A program made the translations under genes and the position numbers. A stretch of 64,000 nucleotides of DNA from Hirundichthys speculiger (Eukaryota > Chordata > Actinopteri > Beloniformes > Exocoetidae): assembly GCA_018398805.1 (NCBI GenBank), contig JAGFBZ010001548.1:62001-126000 (forward strand), written 5' to 3'. How positions within the stretch are numbered: the stretch's first letter is position 1; every line of letters starts with the position of its first letter. A model generated the notes under the pieces. That model saw nothing but the letters and a program-made list of their open reading frames with translations. It made no database searches and was not told the DNA's origin. Of this stretch, positions 1-12,468 are shown piece by piece.

Positions 1-1309
1 AAGATAACAATGGCTGGGAGATATTCAGGTGCCCAGCAAAGTTTAACAGAATATATTTACCATCTAAGTTCACGTGAACAAAGATCTTATCAAAGGAGAA
101 AAAAAAGGTAATGTAAATAGTTTTGTACATGCTCATAGATATTATTTAGGGACACTAATATACTGTATGTACTAGACTTAGTCTGAAATATTCTGGTGTT
201 GAATTACAGTTCTCATTTTCTTTGAAGCGTTTACTTGAAATATGGTTGTAGCTCACAATATAATTATTGCCAGTCAAAAACTGTTGTTTCTGACATCCAT
301 ACATTTATCTTTCACCTGTCTTCAGTAATAACTTTGATATACTGTTAAGATTTAGGGATGAAAAACAATTAACACTATAAATCCAACACTATCACATTGT
401 GGATAAACTGATGCTCTTGCTATGTTCCATTTCTCCTTGCTTTCTTAAATGACAAAGTCATTGAATATTTGCATCAGTTTGTGCTGTTTTTAATTGTTCA
501 GATTAACTATATGCTGGACAATGTGTTCAAGTAGGATCAATCAGGACACAGAACATTACATCAAAGTTTCTGCAATGCTGTTGCATGTTCACTGATAACC
601 TACTACTCTCTCCACCCTTTCCATCATTAACAGTGTTTTGTGATTATGCTCATCACTGTATCAGTTTTTATCTGTCTCCTCACTCATTGTCACTTATCTG
701 TTTGTTCTTGTGTAAAAACAAAGTTCCAGATTCCTTTAGAGGAATACAACTGTTAAAGGGGTAAGGACGCATGGAGCTTAAAACTTGATATTTTTTCTCC
801 TCAAACACGTCATTGTATTCTTATTTTCAATCATTGCACAGTAGTTATGAAACCTTTATTGACAAATGGAGTAGGCTACTCAGACTTTCTCATAGTGCAG
901 TAAGCAAATTGTTATGAACAAATTACAACTGTGTTGGAACGTGTAATGAATAAAATCCACCTATAGGATCATTTTTAGAACATTTTTGGGATATTTTGTA
1001 TCCTAATAGTTTCCTAATTTCTATGCTGTAACAATGCTTCTTGGCAATAAATCTACTGCTGGAGAGCCTGTTTTTTTCCCCTTGTAAATGGTGCCACATT
1101 TGAAAAGCAGAGCTGAGTATATGGGTTACACTGTTGAAAGATTGGCTACATCTTGTCTACCAATGCCAAACAGCTTTTGATTACCATTGCTATTGACTCA
1201 ATCTGATTGTAAGCACCTGTGAGCATGGGCTCTGCTACAGTGGTCATTGTCAGCTCCAAGAATCGGCATGCCACGTCTGACTGATCTGGATAGTGATAGT
1301 GATAGGAAA
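1..1309. other. Upstream intergenic DNA, no gene seen
   Basis: AT-rich sequence with only short chance open frames. I see no splice-bounded coding segment, no RNA gene and no clear repeat boundary. The right end runs into a Tc1/mariner-like relic. Confidence 0.5.
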
Positions 1310-2150
1310 ACTTCAAACTGGTGTTCCGCAAAACCAAAATGTGGCATTATGTGGATTTAGCCCCAGTGCCATCTGCAAACTGAAGGCCAAATTACAATAT
1401 GATGGCTGATGCAGGGCTGGACTGGGACCAAAAAATGGCCCGGGCATTTTTGGTCCCTGGCGGCCCACCATACACCGGGGACATACTGCGTTCACATCAG
1501 CGCAGCACTGGAGCGCTTATTAGCTGCAGTGTCTCTTTTTTGAGTTTGTAGTTGTCGTCGTCGTCCCCCCCCGGAGATTTTTATGAGCCGATACCGGTCC
1601 GTCCGTCGCGGTCAATAAAAACTATATACTTTTTTTTTTTTTTTTTTATGACAGACCTGGGCCGGCCCACAGATGTGCGTCGGCCCACCGGGCATTGTCC
1701 GGTACGCCCGATGGCCAGTCCATGCCTGGGCTGATGTCAGAGACAGGCTGTGAAGTGGGCGTCTCAAGAATATGACATTCCAAGAATTTCCTCATCCTGT
1801 CAGCATTTAGGAAGCACAAGCAGTCTTCTGCAGATTTGCAGTTGAGATTTGTAGGATGATATGCTAGATGACTCTGCCCAGACAATCTGGAACAGACTGC
1901 ACTCAACCCATCTTCGGGTGCCAGCAGTCCTGACCTCATCCTCATTGAACAGTTGTGGGATCAGCTTTGGCATGGTTTTGTGGCAGAGTGATCACCACAA
2001 CCACGTTGGCTGACTTGCTACAAATCCTGGTTGAAGAATGTGATTCCATCCCACAACAGTGTATCATCAGCATGAAGAGGAGGTGCCAGGCTGTTGAGAC
2101 TGTGTGTTGTTTTTCCATGCTACTGTTGTTAAACTAATACATTTAAAATT
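1310..2150 (+). mobile_element. Tc1/mariner-like transposon relic, interrupted by a MITE
   Basis: Around 1920-2100 the + strand translates, with frame breaks, into a segment like the C-terminal third of Tc1-type transposases: a PDLxxIEQLWDQL-like block, then TLADLLQILVEECDSIPQQ and MKRRCQAV. That order (catalytic-end SPDLNPIEHLWD motif, then the terminal helix region) is typical of Tc1/mariner proteins. Stops and frameshifts show it is dead. The left end is not defined; terminal repeats were not recognised. A hAT-type MITE splits it at 1412-1728. Confidence 0.55.
1412..1728. mobile_element. hAT-type MITE with 8-bp target duplication
   Basis: A 317-bp GC-rich insert. The left end begins CAGGGCTGGACTGG and the right end, reverse complemented, begins CAGGCATGGACTGG, so the termini are inverted repeats starting with CAG. 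The flanks are identical 8-mers, GGCTGATG at 1404-1411 and at 1729-1736. An 8-bp duplication with CAG termini is the hAT superfamily signature. No transposase is encoded, so it is non-autonomous. It contains an internal T-tract near 1630. Confidence 0.82.
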
Positions 2151-2639
2151 TTAATTTGCCAATATGTCTTATTTCTTCAGACTTCAATCATCGAATCCAC
2201 CAAACACCACCAAACAAGAATTTAAAAAAAAAAAAAAAAGTTTGGCAGAAAGGATTTGGCAAATATTTCCAGAAATAAATGTTCCTTACAAATGTGGCGC
2301 CATTTAAAAAGGGAAATAATTAGCTTTCCAACGGTCTAAGATTTATTGCGAAAAAGCGATGTTACAACAAATAAATAATCTAACAAACACAGATGTCTTT
2401 ACTTTTCGTGTTTATCTGTACGATGGCCGTCATCAGTTTCTCTGTGATCGACTTTCTCTCGCGGCTCCGGTTTTTCTGGAATCTACTATTTGCCCTGGAT
2501 TAGACCGGAAGCGGACGTTCTCTGAACAGGGCGAGCTTAACAAAGATAGCAGGCTCCATAGACAAGAAACCCGCTTTAGTCTTCAGTTTTCTCCGCGGAT
2601 AATCGTATCAACCGGCTTTTTTTGAACAGGTTACGGTAC

Positions 2640-2805
2640 ACGACGGAAGAAAGGCTCCTGCCATGTTGCCCGACCTGGTTGTACATGGAGGCTGTTCCTC
2701 CTCGCGGGCTGAGGATGTTGGTGGGAGTCGCTAGTTTCTGCTGCGCTTCTCTCAACTCCTCTGCTGCTGCTTAAGTTTGTAGCTGTTGGACGCGCTTGGC
2801 TCTGA
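2640..2805 (+). promoter_or_regulatory. zfyve27: Probable zfyve27 promoter / non-coding exon 1
   Basis: The interval 2440-2805 is richer in CpG than its surroundings and ends in a good splice donor (TCTGA|GTAAG, intron starting at 2806). The next recognisable exon starts at 3663, two bases before the ATG, so the 5' UTR must be supplied by an upstream exon; this is the best candidate. The transcription start is not determined; no TATA box is evident. Confidence 0.45.
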
Positions 2806-3664
2806 GTAAGTCATCGCCTTCATGTCCAGCTGTTTTTATTTTATTTTATTTATTTATTTTTTTTACAAAGGTCGCGGTGCCATGACTATAGGGTTTGTTG
2901 TATTATACGTATTCTCAGCCACTCTGAGGCCACAGCGATGATGGCACCAGTTGTAGACGTGTTTCAATGTAGGTGCTCTTTATGTGGCTTTTCACAGTCA
3001 CCAGAAAAGTTGAATTTCATATTTCACAAGAAAGTCAGAATTAGGCACACCTGTGTTTATAAAAAAAGAGTACGTGGCATAAGTAGTCTGAAGGCTACCT
3101 AAATGACCAAGTACCAAATTCACCTCATATACTGTGTTTACGTTGAATATAACATATTGTTGTCTACTACTAATAAAGGCTGACATTTCTATATAATGTG
3201 ACAGATTACTCATGCTTCCACTTGAACCGATTGTATCCACCTAATTGCAGATAATATGAAGTATTACTTTTATTGTTGTTTGTTTATTTATTTATTTTGT
3301 CTTCTCATCAAACATAAAACAAATTGTCAAGCGATGTCACTCATCAGTCATGTGACTGTTGTGCATGTCTGCTTCCGACTTGCTCCCTTTGATTGTTTTT
3401 TTTTCTTTTTCTTTTTTGACATAAGTTCGATACTATGCCAAAAATAGATAACTGAACATCATACTAAAAGCTGGAATATGGCCTTCTCTAGTAGAAGGCT
3501 TTAAGCGCTCACCTCTGACGTGGTCCAGGCTGCACCTCTACAGTAATTGGGCGTTGTTTGCAATGTTTGTTTGTTTGTTTGTTTTGGGGGTTCTATTCAT
3601 TTTTTAAAAAAGTAGTTTCAGTCATTAAATGCATCCTGTTGTCTTTTCCTCTCTCTGTTCAGGG

Positions 3665-6600
3665 ATGACAGCGCACAGTAATGGAGCTTACCAAGACCCC
3701 TCCCAGGGTTCAGGGGAACGGGGGGAGCAACTGCACACATTATCTAAAGACACCCCAGATGCCTCTGAGTTGGGGAGCCCTCGTTGTGCACCAAACTTTG
3801 ACCTCCTCAACATGGTTGTGTCCTACAGGAGAATGGCTCTGTTTCTTGAACCAGTTGTAGATGCAGCTGAGCTCATCCGCTACTTGCTTGGGTGTGTAAC
3901 AGTTTTGTGAGAGCATATGATGTCATTACCTTTTACCCATGAATTGTATTTACAGAAAGCTATATTTACCCTGAAGAATCAGTTGTTGTCTGGTTGTTTT
4001 CTTCCTCAGATGGAAAGCACCGCTATGCTCTCTTCTTGTTTGTATATTCCTTAATGTCTTCTTTTGCACAGTTACTGAAGGTATGAGGAATTGTTTGCTA
4101 TCAATATTGATGCAGCGCTATTGTGATGCTCTAAGAAAAGTTGAATAATTCATCAACTTTTTTGTTTTTTCTGCCTCTGTTATCAGTTGGTTGGTTCACG
4201 TTGAGTGTGGTGGCAGTGTCGGTGCCTGCTGCCCTGGGCTACCTGCAGGACAGGTGTGGGTGCAGAGCTTCAGAAGCTGAGCTCCAAAGGAGGTGCTATC
4301 ACGCTGTACACCGCAGAGATCTGCAGACAGTGCATCTCACCAAACAGGAGGCCATGCTGGAAGTCAAAGACCTGTAAGAAAATAACATATTTTGTTGATT
4401 TATTAGTAGTTCATCAAAAACTCAATTAAAAATACACCAGTGACATCCTCAGTTGGAAAATAAGTGTGACATTACTTTTAACTGACCTTTTGTTTTATGT
4501 CTAATCCACGGCATGTGTGGATGGACAGTGAGTGCCTTTCTGGTGGCTTAGTGGTAGTGCTTCCACCTGGCACACGGGAGGTCCAGGTTCATGTCCTGGT
4601 TGTCAGGAAGGGCATCCTGCATGAAACATTTGCCAAATCAACCATGTGGATCCACTGTGGCGACCTTGAACAGGGAGCAGCTGAAAGGAAAAGAAATTGT
4701 GTGAATAGACTAAAAGAGCTTGTCTGCATAAGTGTTCACTAGTCTTGAGTGTATCTGCATTTCTGCAAGATCTAGATTTTGATTAAATCCTTCAGTTTAA
4801 AGCCTTCCTTTGTGAATGCCACTGTCCTTGTCTTTTGATGTTCCTTGCTGACACCTTACTGTTACATTTGAATACTTTTTATTTACTGGAATTAACAAAC
4901 TCTTTTATACTTATTGTTTGTTTCCTTTGTTACAAACTTGTATCTATCTTTGAATATCAACACATTGTGTAGTCACTCTCCCTCAGTACATGCTTAAGTT
5001 TGAGCAACTTTAGTTTTTGCAACATTCCTTCCTTCCAGTTGTGTTCAAAATAATGCTCACATCTTTAAAAAAAAGTGAATAAAGCTCAAAATCCATAATA
5101 AAATTTTTTATTTTCATACACGCAAATGTATTGGGAACACTGCACATTCTATTCCAAATCAAAAAATGAAGAAAGATTTATTAAATGTGTTACTACTTTA
5201 CAGAGAGTGAAGAGAAGGGAATATTAGGCTGTTAAAAAAAAGTGTGTAGTTCAGTTAATGAGGTCATTTTGTGTGTGAACAAACACGTGGTCTGGATTTA
5301 AGTACAAAGGCAGCAAATGCTGTACATGCTGGTTACTGTGCATTTCTCTGAAAATCTGAGTAAAATTTCTTGTTCCAGACATTGTTCAGAAGAACAGCAT
5401 ACTTGGATTAAAAAATTGATTGGAGAATATATAAAATATATAAAGAAATGCAGAAAATGACAGGTTGCTCAGCTAAAATGATCTCAGATGCTTTAAAATG
5501 GGACCCAAAAACAGAAAGATGTGGAAGGAAATGGAAACTATCATTCAAATGAAACGAAGAATAAGGTCAGCCAATGATCAGCTCCAGGTTTACCAAAGAA
5601 GATTTAAAGTTTCCTTTGAGCAAGATTTCTGGACTGATGAAAGCAAGGTTGTATTTTTGGGTCTAGGGGCTACAGACAGTTTATTAGATGACCCCAAAAC
5701 GCTGAATTCAAGCCACAGTACACTGCGGGCAGTGAGGCAAGGTGGCACAAACATCAAGATATCTTCAATGGAGTTGGGCCTATTTATCACATATCAGGGT
5801 TTGTGGATCAGTTTAAATACATCGGAATTCTTGAAGAGGTCATGATGCCTTATGCTGAAGAGGAAATGCTCTTGAAATGATTGTATTGAATATTTTTACT
5901 TACTTAACTTTGGTCACCTATAGGCTTGTATTTAAAAAAAAAAAAAAAGATAAAGATTATATATAGATAGATATAGATGCTGCTGCTGATATTGCTGGCT
6001 AGTGTATTTTCAGAAAACAGGCATTGAATCCCCAGTAGTCAATGACTACTTCTTTAACAAATTGCCTCCTATGGCACAATCACTGTTTATGGACCAGCCA
6101 TGTGTACATTTTTCACCTAATCTTGTCTTTTAGAAGTTTGCAGAGGTTTAGAGGTGATATTTGTCCATTATATTTGTTCTTGAACGGGTGGAAATCTCAC
6201 CTACCATTGTTGTTCTTACACTGTTTGTGGCTACTTGTGCTTTCTGCCATTATCAGGTTGAAGCACCTGGATGACATGTTGTCTTCTGCTTGCCAGTCAG
6301 CAGAAGATATTTACAAGGTTCTGTACTGGGACAGTCACACCAAATCGTCAAGGTATGTTTTTTTTTTCTCTCTCTCCCCTTCTCTTTCTTTTTCACACAT
6401 ACCCTTTCACTCACACACAGGTATATTTGATTTATTTGAGGAATATTACCTTAAAAGTGATTATTATAGCCATTCAACTCATCTTTGTAACAGAAATTTG
6501 CATGTCACAGTACTTTGTGACTATGGTAAACTACCTGCCATATGATAATTACTGCATAGATAATTATGCTCCAGCTGACAATGAGTTATTCAACTCTAAC

Positions 6601-9600
6601 TGATGCACTGAGCTGCTTTTCATTTCTTCAACAACCATGTGAGAAGACACATCCTGTGGTGGTAGAAAAGATGTTAGTCTGTTTCAGAAGGGTCAAATTA
6701 TTGGCATACATCAAGCGAAGAAAACATTAAAGGAGACTGCTGAATCTACTAAAACTGGGTCAAGAATTCTCCAACGCATTATTAAAAACTGGAAGGATAG
6801 TAGGGATCCATCATCTTTGAGGAAGAAATGTGGTCACAAAAAAACAACAAAAAAACTTGAAGGATCGTGAGCTGCGATCACTTAAACATTTAGTGAAATC
6901 AAATCGTGAAAAAAACAATAGAACTTAGGGCTATGTTTAATAGTGAAAGTAAGAGCATTTCCACGCACACAATGCAAAGGGAACTCAAGGATTGGACTAA
7001 GCCTTAAGAAAACAACTTATCAGTGAGGCTAATTGGGGGGAAAAAAAGGCTTCAATTTGCTAGGGAGCATAAAGATTGGACTCTGGATCAATGGAAGAAG
7101 GTCATGTGGTCTGATGAGTCCAGGTTGACCCAGTTCCAGAGTGATGAGGGCATCAGGGTAAGAAGAGAGGCAGATGAAGTGATGCACCCATCATGCCTAG
7201 AGCCTACTGTACCAGCCTGTGGGGATCTGGGGTTGCTGGGGAGCAATGGAAGAACGTCATGTGATCTGATGAGTTCTGATTCATCCTGATTTACCCTGTT
7301 ATGGGACGTGCTGGAGAAGACTGCGCAGGTGTCCAACTCCCCCATCATCAATACATGATCTTGGCAAGAAATGCAATTCTGAACAGAAATAAACATTGCG
7401 ACATTGCAGAATAAAATGATGCCCTGGCGAATACATGCGGTAAACACAGCTAATGGTGGTCCAATGAAATATTTGTGTGTGACTTTTTTTGGGGATGGGC
7501 AGTGTATTATAGGTCAGTAAGTGCAGCTCTTGATAATGTCATGGGAATGCTGTAGTTGAGCATTGACATGACTTGAATTTAACACCCTCTGTACTCCTTC
7601 CAGGTTCTACGGGGGCACATTAACAGTGGTGTGTCTGCTTTATGTTGCTCCTGTGGGCTGGGTGCTTGCTGGGCTCAACAGTGCCATCTTCCTGTGGAAC
7701 AGAGACTTTTACAGAGGTTAGCTCTTTTTATCTGACACAAGATTAAAAATAAACCTCATCACCAAGAACAAAGTGAAGTTTGTCATGTGCATTCCTATTC
7801 TAGTTTTAATGGACCTTCGGAAGCTGTTCCGCATGGGGCCTGCCCAGTCAGCAGAAGGGGTGTGTGAAGAACAGGATATCAGCAATTTGTTGGACAGAAC
7901 CCCAACTCCAACTAGTCTGGAGGTAGGAGAAATGAAAAATTGAAAGCCTCTCTGAGATGATGAAATGCATCCTGTGTGTTAAAAAAAGTGGTTGGGAGCT
8001 GTATAACAGGAACATTTATCAGTTGTATTTTACATTACAACCAGCCTTAACACAACTTCCTGTGTTAAGTTTCTATTCTCCATTAAAGAAAGGGAAAGAG
8101 GTTCACATAAGCCTGAATTTTTGTTTGTAATAAAGCACAACAGTGGAAAGCATCACTGTTCTTTATTTTTTTCCATGGTTGTTGAATAAGGATTGATCAT
8201 CACACAGTGTACACATGAGCGCTGTCTTGGACGCTAATTCTGGGATCATAAGAGTTGGTTAGCAACTGAGTATTGATGAAGGAATCTGTGTTTGATAACA
8301 GGACCTCTCTCCTGGCAGTGTAGAGGAAGCTGAGGAAGCTGAGCCAGATGATGAATTTAAAGATGCCATTGAGGTAAATGCAACCCTGAAACTTAGTCGT
8401 GCATGTTCAAAGTTGTCCCATGACAGTTTTGTTTTTCCCCTTGAATGTGTATTCTTTCAATCCAGAATACCAAACAAATTAGTCAGCAACCTCCCAGGTG
8501 TTTTTCAAGGGACATAATCAAACGGTGAAATAACAGAAATATGTCTGGTTAAATGGAGGCTTTCACAAATGACCTTTCTATTTCCACATTTAAGGTTGTT
8601 GGAGTTTTCTATCACAGTACAGAAAAATAAAAGTATCTGTGTTGATGACATAAATCATGTTTTTTCTTCCTTTCCTTTTCTTGCTGTGCTAAGGAAAATT
8701 CAGTTTCACTTCAGGTAAGCCCCCCCCCTTCTGTTCTCAGGAAAGCAAGTGTACTGTCACCCAGTAAACTTGCACTATACAACTGCAATCGTGTGAAAAA
8801 GTGTATCCTCTTTTATTCCCCTTTTATTTCTAAGGTTTTGATATCAGGTCATAATGAAAAAAAAAATCTAGTCTTTACCAGGTCCTTAGCTGAGATAAAT
8901 GCAACATCACATCAACACTTTTGGTGAACTGCAAGGCTCTTGGGTCCTGAGGCTGCAAGACAGCGCTACCTTGCAAACCTAATTACACTGTTTAACTTTT
9001 ATTTTGCTAACTGAGGCACGTGGGGTCTGAGAAGTGGGTATTTTCCAGTCTTCTTTGCACAGTCAACATTTCATTGTCTGAATTTGCAGGAATGTCCATT
9101 CCTGGGAAGATTGGCAACAGTCTTGAATGTGTTCCTGTAGTGAATAATCTTTCTCTCAAAATAATGGAAGCCAAATAGTTAGGAAATGTTTTTACAATCC
9201 TTCTCAGATTAACCAACAATTGCCTCTCAAACATCATTGATGATGGTTTTTTTTTTTTTTTTTTAAAGAGGTGGTCACACTTATAAATTACCGACTATGT
9301 GCTACTGTATTTAGATGTCGTCAGACAACTAAATAATCTTTATACCGTATTTTCTGGACTGTAAAGCGCACCTGAATATAAGCCGCACCCATAAAATATA
9401 AAAGAAATATATATTTTGTCACATATAAGCCGCACCGGACTATAAGCCGCCGGTATCCAGGCTGAGAAATAAGATATTTACATCAAAAGATTTTGTACCA
9501 TAAGTGTTTATTCACATTCCTAAACTGATTGTTTCTGAACAGTGCCTGTAACACAGCAGTAAAGCTGCTGATCAAACAAAACAGAAAAGTCATTGATGGT

Positions 9601-11949
9601 TTTATTCATTTTCCTCCTGTACACTAAAACCAAGTTGCTTTATTTTTCCTCCTCCTGTGTACTGAAACCACCTCACACAGCTAAGAGATCCAGATCGGAC
9701 CCGTGAAACGGACCCGTATTGGGGTCCACTTGCACTCAGTGCCGGATCCGCTTTGGAGCCGGATCACGGACCTGCTGGCTCCATGCTGTGTCCGGTCCGC
9801 ATCTGCGATTAAAACCTTACCTCTGCGGCGGGTCCGCTCAGAAACCTGAAATCCGCTGGGGAACCAACAAACTGACTGGGCAAACTAATAAATCCAGGTG
9901 TGTCCGAGTAGCTACAGTGGTCAGACACACCTGGATTAATCAAAAGTAGCGGCTTATAGTCCGGAAAATACGGTACTTACATTATTCCACTGGCTAAATG
10001 TCATCCTTTAGCATCACTTAAGTGTTATTTAATATCTTGACACAGTATATTATTTCATGTCCTGTTGTTCATCTGAGGTTGAGGTTGTTCTCCTAATTTT
10101 AAGATCTGTTATTTGTCTAATGTATTGATATTTCAAATATAAGAATTGAAAGAAGTAGTACTTCCTTTTTTAACATGACTAACGTAAGAACTTCACTTGT
10201 AAGCTCGTCTGTGGTGAACTTGTGGTGTAGATGTTGCTTTGCTTTTTGAAGCATTTTCATAAGTCATGTCATAAGAGTGTCAGTCCTGGTGTGTAATGTT
10301 CTCATTTGTTCTGTTTCCTGACAAGGAAACCCCTTTGGTCTTATTGGTAAGTGGATTTAATCCATCCATTGATTAAACAAATTTAGTGAGATGTAGTGAT
10401 TTTGTATCCTCCATTTCAAGTCAAGTGTTTTTGTCTTACTGACTTAAAGCATGTTATGACATGTTTTGCAGTTCTTTCTTTTTTTCCCCTCTTCATCATA
10501 GCATGTGCATTGATGAACTGCCACATATTAGAGTGGCTCAAAAAAATGAGCACATTTCTGTCCCAAAATTTCAAACTTCTTTGGATACTGCAGGCAGACA
10601 GAAGTTATCCTGCTTTCCACAGGCCCTGTTTGTTGAATGTTGTTATTCCTCAACAATGGCAAGATAACTTAAACTTTGTCTTTTTTCCTGGTTCCTTTCT
10701 GCCATCATTGAATGTCTAGTCCCTAGTTTACAGAAAGTTGATACATATCTTAATCACATACTCTGATTTGTGGGATTCTTTTGTTTGTTGTTTAATTTAT
10801 AGAAATACTAACAAAGGTTATTATACAGTATTTAAATAGTTGATCAGAATAATACCTTTCGTAGGGGTCTTGGCATTGTGCTTGGCTGAAGAAGTCCCCC
10901 TATAAGCATGTAGTATATGCATTTGCCCTGTAAATCCTTGTATTTTTCACTTTGCTCATTGCCTTCATAGTTTTAGTATTCATCATCAGCTTACCTGATT
11001 TAGATGTTGTCAGACATCTAAATAACCTTTTATACTTAGGTTATTCTTGTGACTAAATTTCATTCTGTTAAGCATTGGTGGGTGGTTTGCATCTGTTCCT
11101 TTTTTTAGTTTGAAACCCCAAAGTATCGTCATGTATTTCCTTATCAGTATGTAACCGCCATTCTTTCTCCTTTCCCCTCTTTCCTTACTTTTCTTCTTCG
11201 GCAGGAGGATGATGACGGGCCCCTTGGAACTCCAGAGTATGACACCATATCTGAAAATGGACTGCTTAGTCGCAATGAACCAATACGCAGTAAAGTGTCT
11301 AAACTAACAGAGAAACTACGCAAACGTTGCCCCACTGCCAGCACAGGTAATGTTCCGATTATGTGCCTTTCCTTCTTGTTCAGTGATGAAAAGCAGTCCT
11401 TATGTAAATCTCTCTTCTAAACACATTTCCATTTCTTTGTTTTTGTTGTTTGTTTCCAAAGGCAACTGTTCCAGCTGCAGTGCCGTCTTCTCTGTTCTAA
11501 AGAAGAGGGTGAGACTCAAGATTTGTTTCAAAAAGTTCGTATATATGTAGACATCATGTCAAATGTAATTGTTTCTCAGTGTTAAGTGGATGTATTTTTA
11601 TATTGCAGAGGAACTGCAGTAACTGTGGCAACAGCTTCTGTTCCCGGTGCTGTTCTTTTAAGGTGCTGAGATCTTACATGGGAGCGACAGGTAAGAAAAA
11701 TAATTGAATAAAAACTGATTTTTGTTTGTACAATCATACAATTTTGTTTATGTTGATGAAATTACATTCAAACAATATCATGTCATGTAATCTTATCTTT
11801 GCTCTTCTCATTATTTTCTACCTTTACTCATCTAGTTTTGGAGTCATGTCACATCTTGTAATTTTGTTTCTTCCTCAGCTCCAGAGGCGCAGAGAGAGAC
11901 CGTGTTTGTGTGTGCTGCGTGTAATTCCTCCCTCATCAAGTTACAGTGA
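3665..11949 (+). CDS. zfyve27: Protrudin (FYVE-type zinc finger protein 27), 13 coding exons
   Basis: Protrudin is an ER membrane protein that promotes neurite and endosome-directed membrane outgrowth by linking ER, late endosomes and kinesin through VAP and phosphoinositide contacts (family knowledge). Coding exons, all with GT-AG borders and consistent phase: 3665-3891, 4010-4080, 4187-4373, 6257-6352, 7604-7716, 7804-7922, 8302-8373, 8694-8714, 10326-10346, 11205-11346, 11462-11508, 11609-11690, 11879-11949. They total 1269 nt, or 422 aa; human protrudin is about 411-416 aa. Visible in order: N-terminal cytosolic region; two adjacent hydrophobic segments (exons 3-4); a third hydrophobic stretch in exon 6; acidic FFAT-like DEFKDAIE in exon 8; two 7-residue microexons; and a C-terminal FYVE-like finger with CSSC, CSNC, CSRCC and CAAC pairs. 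The start MTAHSNGAYQ lies just inside exon 2; exon 1 is non-coding. Introns hold several transposon relics. Orthology is supported by the golga7b and crtac1 neighbours. Confidence 0.95.
4525..4700 (+). repeat. tRNA-derived SINE
   Basis: Lies in zfyve27 intron 4. It has an internal Pol III box A (TGGCTTAGTGG, 4544-4554) and box B (GGTTCATGTCC, 4586-4596), correctly ordered and spaced for a tRNA-derived head. The following body (GGAAGGGCATCC, then TGTGGCGACC and AGCAGCTGAAAGG) is a common fish SINE tail pattern. It is diverged and not a functional tRNA gene. Confidence 0.75.
5030..5930 (+). mobile_element. Tc1/mariner-like transposon relic
   Basis: Lies in zfyve27 intron 4. The left part has a phrase frequent in fish Tc1-like elements (TTGTGTTCAAAATAATG, then GGGAACACTGCACATTC). 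A 115-codon open frame at 5498-5845 contains an FWTDESKVVF block, matching the first catalytic Asp region (W-S/T-DE) of Tc1/mariner transposases, preceded by an RRFKVSF segment. The remainder of the catalytic core is missing or scrambled, so it cannot be active. Confidence 0.65.
6600..7500 (+). mobile_element. Tc1-like transposon relic
   Basis: Lies in zfyve27 intron 5. Near 6670-6830 the translation resembles a Tc1 N-terminal DNA-binding region (FQKGQIIGIHQAKKTLKETA, then an ILQRIIKNWK-like piece). At 7060-7130 it gives HKDWTLDQWKKVMWSDESR, matching the Tc1 block around the first catalytic Asp. Multiple stops and frame changes; a shuffled partial duplicate of the catalytic block follows near 7240-7290. 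Ends not resolved. Confidence 0.75.
8694..8714 (+). other. zfyve27: zfyve27 microexon 1 (7 aa, ENSVSLQ)
   Basis: A 21-nt, phase-0 exon between GCTAAG and GTAAGCC splice sites, directly after the exon that ends in the FFAT-like motif. It can be skipped without changing frame. The acceptor is preceded by TTGCTGTGCT, which carries UGC elements of the kind bound by the neuronal microexon factor SRRM4. Mammalian protrudin-L carries 7 extra residues near FFAT from a neuronal exon; position and size fit, but use in this fish is inferred. Confidence 0.7.
9343..9975. mobile_element. Non-autonomous DNA element with terminal inverted repeats
   Basis: Lies between the two zfyve27 microexons. The left end starts TACCGTATTTTCTGGACTGT and the right end reverse-complements to TACCGTATTTTCCGGACTAT, so the first 20 bases differ at only two positions. 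The subterminal AAGCCGC motif is repeated several times near the left end and once near the right end. About 633 bp, with no transposase frame. A TA target duplication is possible but cannot be separated from the palindromic ends. Superfamily not assigned. Confidence 0.8.
10326..10346 (+). other. zfyve27: zfyve27 microexon 2 (7 aa, ETPLVLL)
   Basis: A second 21-nt phase-0 exon, bounded by a CAAG acceptor and a GTAAGTGG donor. Its product resembles ETHLVVL, which follows the FFAT motif in human protrudin, so it is probably the constitutive counterpart of that segment, while 8694-8714 is the extra one. Both together add 14 residues between FFAT and the acidic EDDDG stretch. Confidence 0.75.
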
Positions 11950-12468
11950 GATGCAATGTCAGTTTTTCTCCGGAGCCCTTCACTGAAACTTACATGCCTC
12001 GGTTTTCCCGTAAAGGCTCTTACATCTATTAAGATATCTTCCACGTGCAAATCAAAGGCCACCCCATCATTACCAGCTGCAACTGTACTTATAGTAGCCT
12101 TTATTGTTGTTTGAGATTTGTATGGTAATGTGTTCAAATAATTTCTGCTTGAACCGTTAGTGATCAACTGGACCTTATGAGACTTTTAGGCTATACTCCA
12201 CAGTAAAGAAAACAAAAAAACAGAGATTCTTTCCTCTCTTTGAGCAGAGAGAAGTATAAATCCTGAAAGGTGGACATAGTCCCAGCCAGTGGTGTTGGGT
12301 ATAAGCACAAAGGATGTCAGTAGTCCTTCTGTTACATCCTTTTCTTTACCAATCAGTTGATGTGTTCAGCCCTCTGTAGTACATATGTTAGAATTCCAGC
12401 AAGAGGTATTTACTTTGAATTGGGGATTTGAACTTAGAATACACCAGATGTAACTGAGGTTGTGTTCA

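Noticed and set aside
4544..4596. tRNA gene
   Set aside because: Only box A and box B survive within a diverged SINE; no cloverleaf-competent tRNA could be drawn. The same holds for 16545-16597.
6042..6603. 167- and 110-codon open frames overlapping zfyve27 exon 5
   Set aside because: Only 6257-6352 fits the protrudin reading frame and splice sites; the rest is intron.
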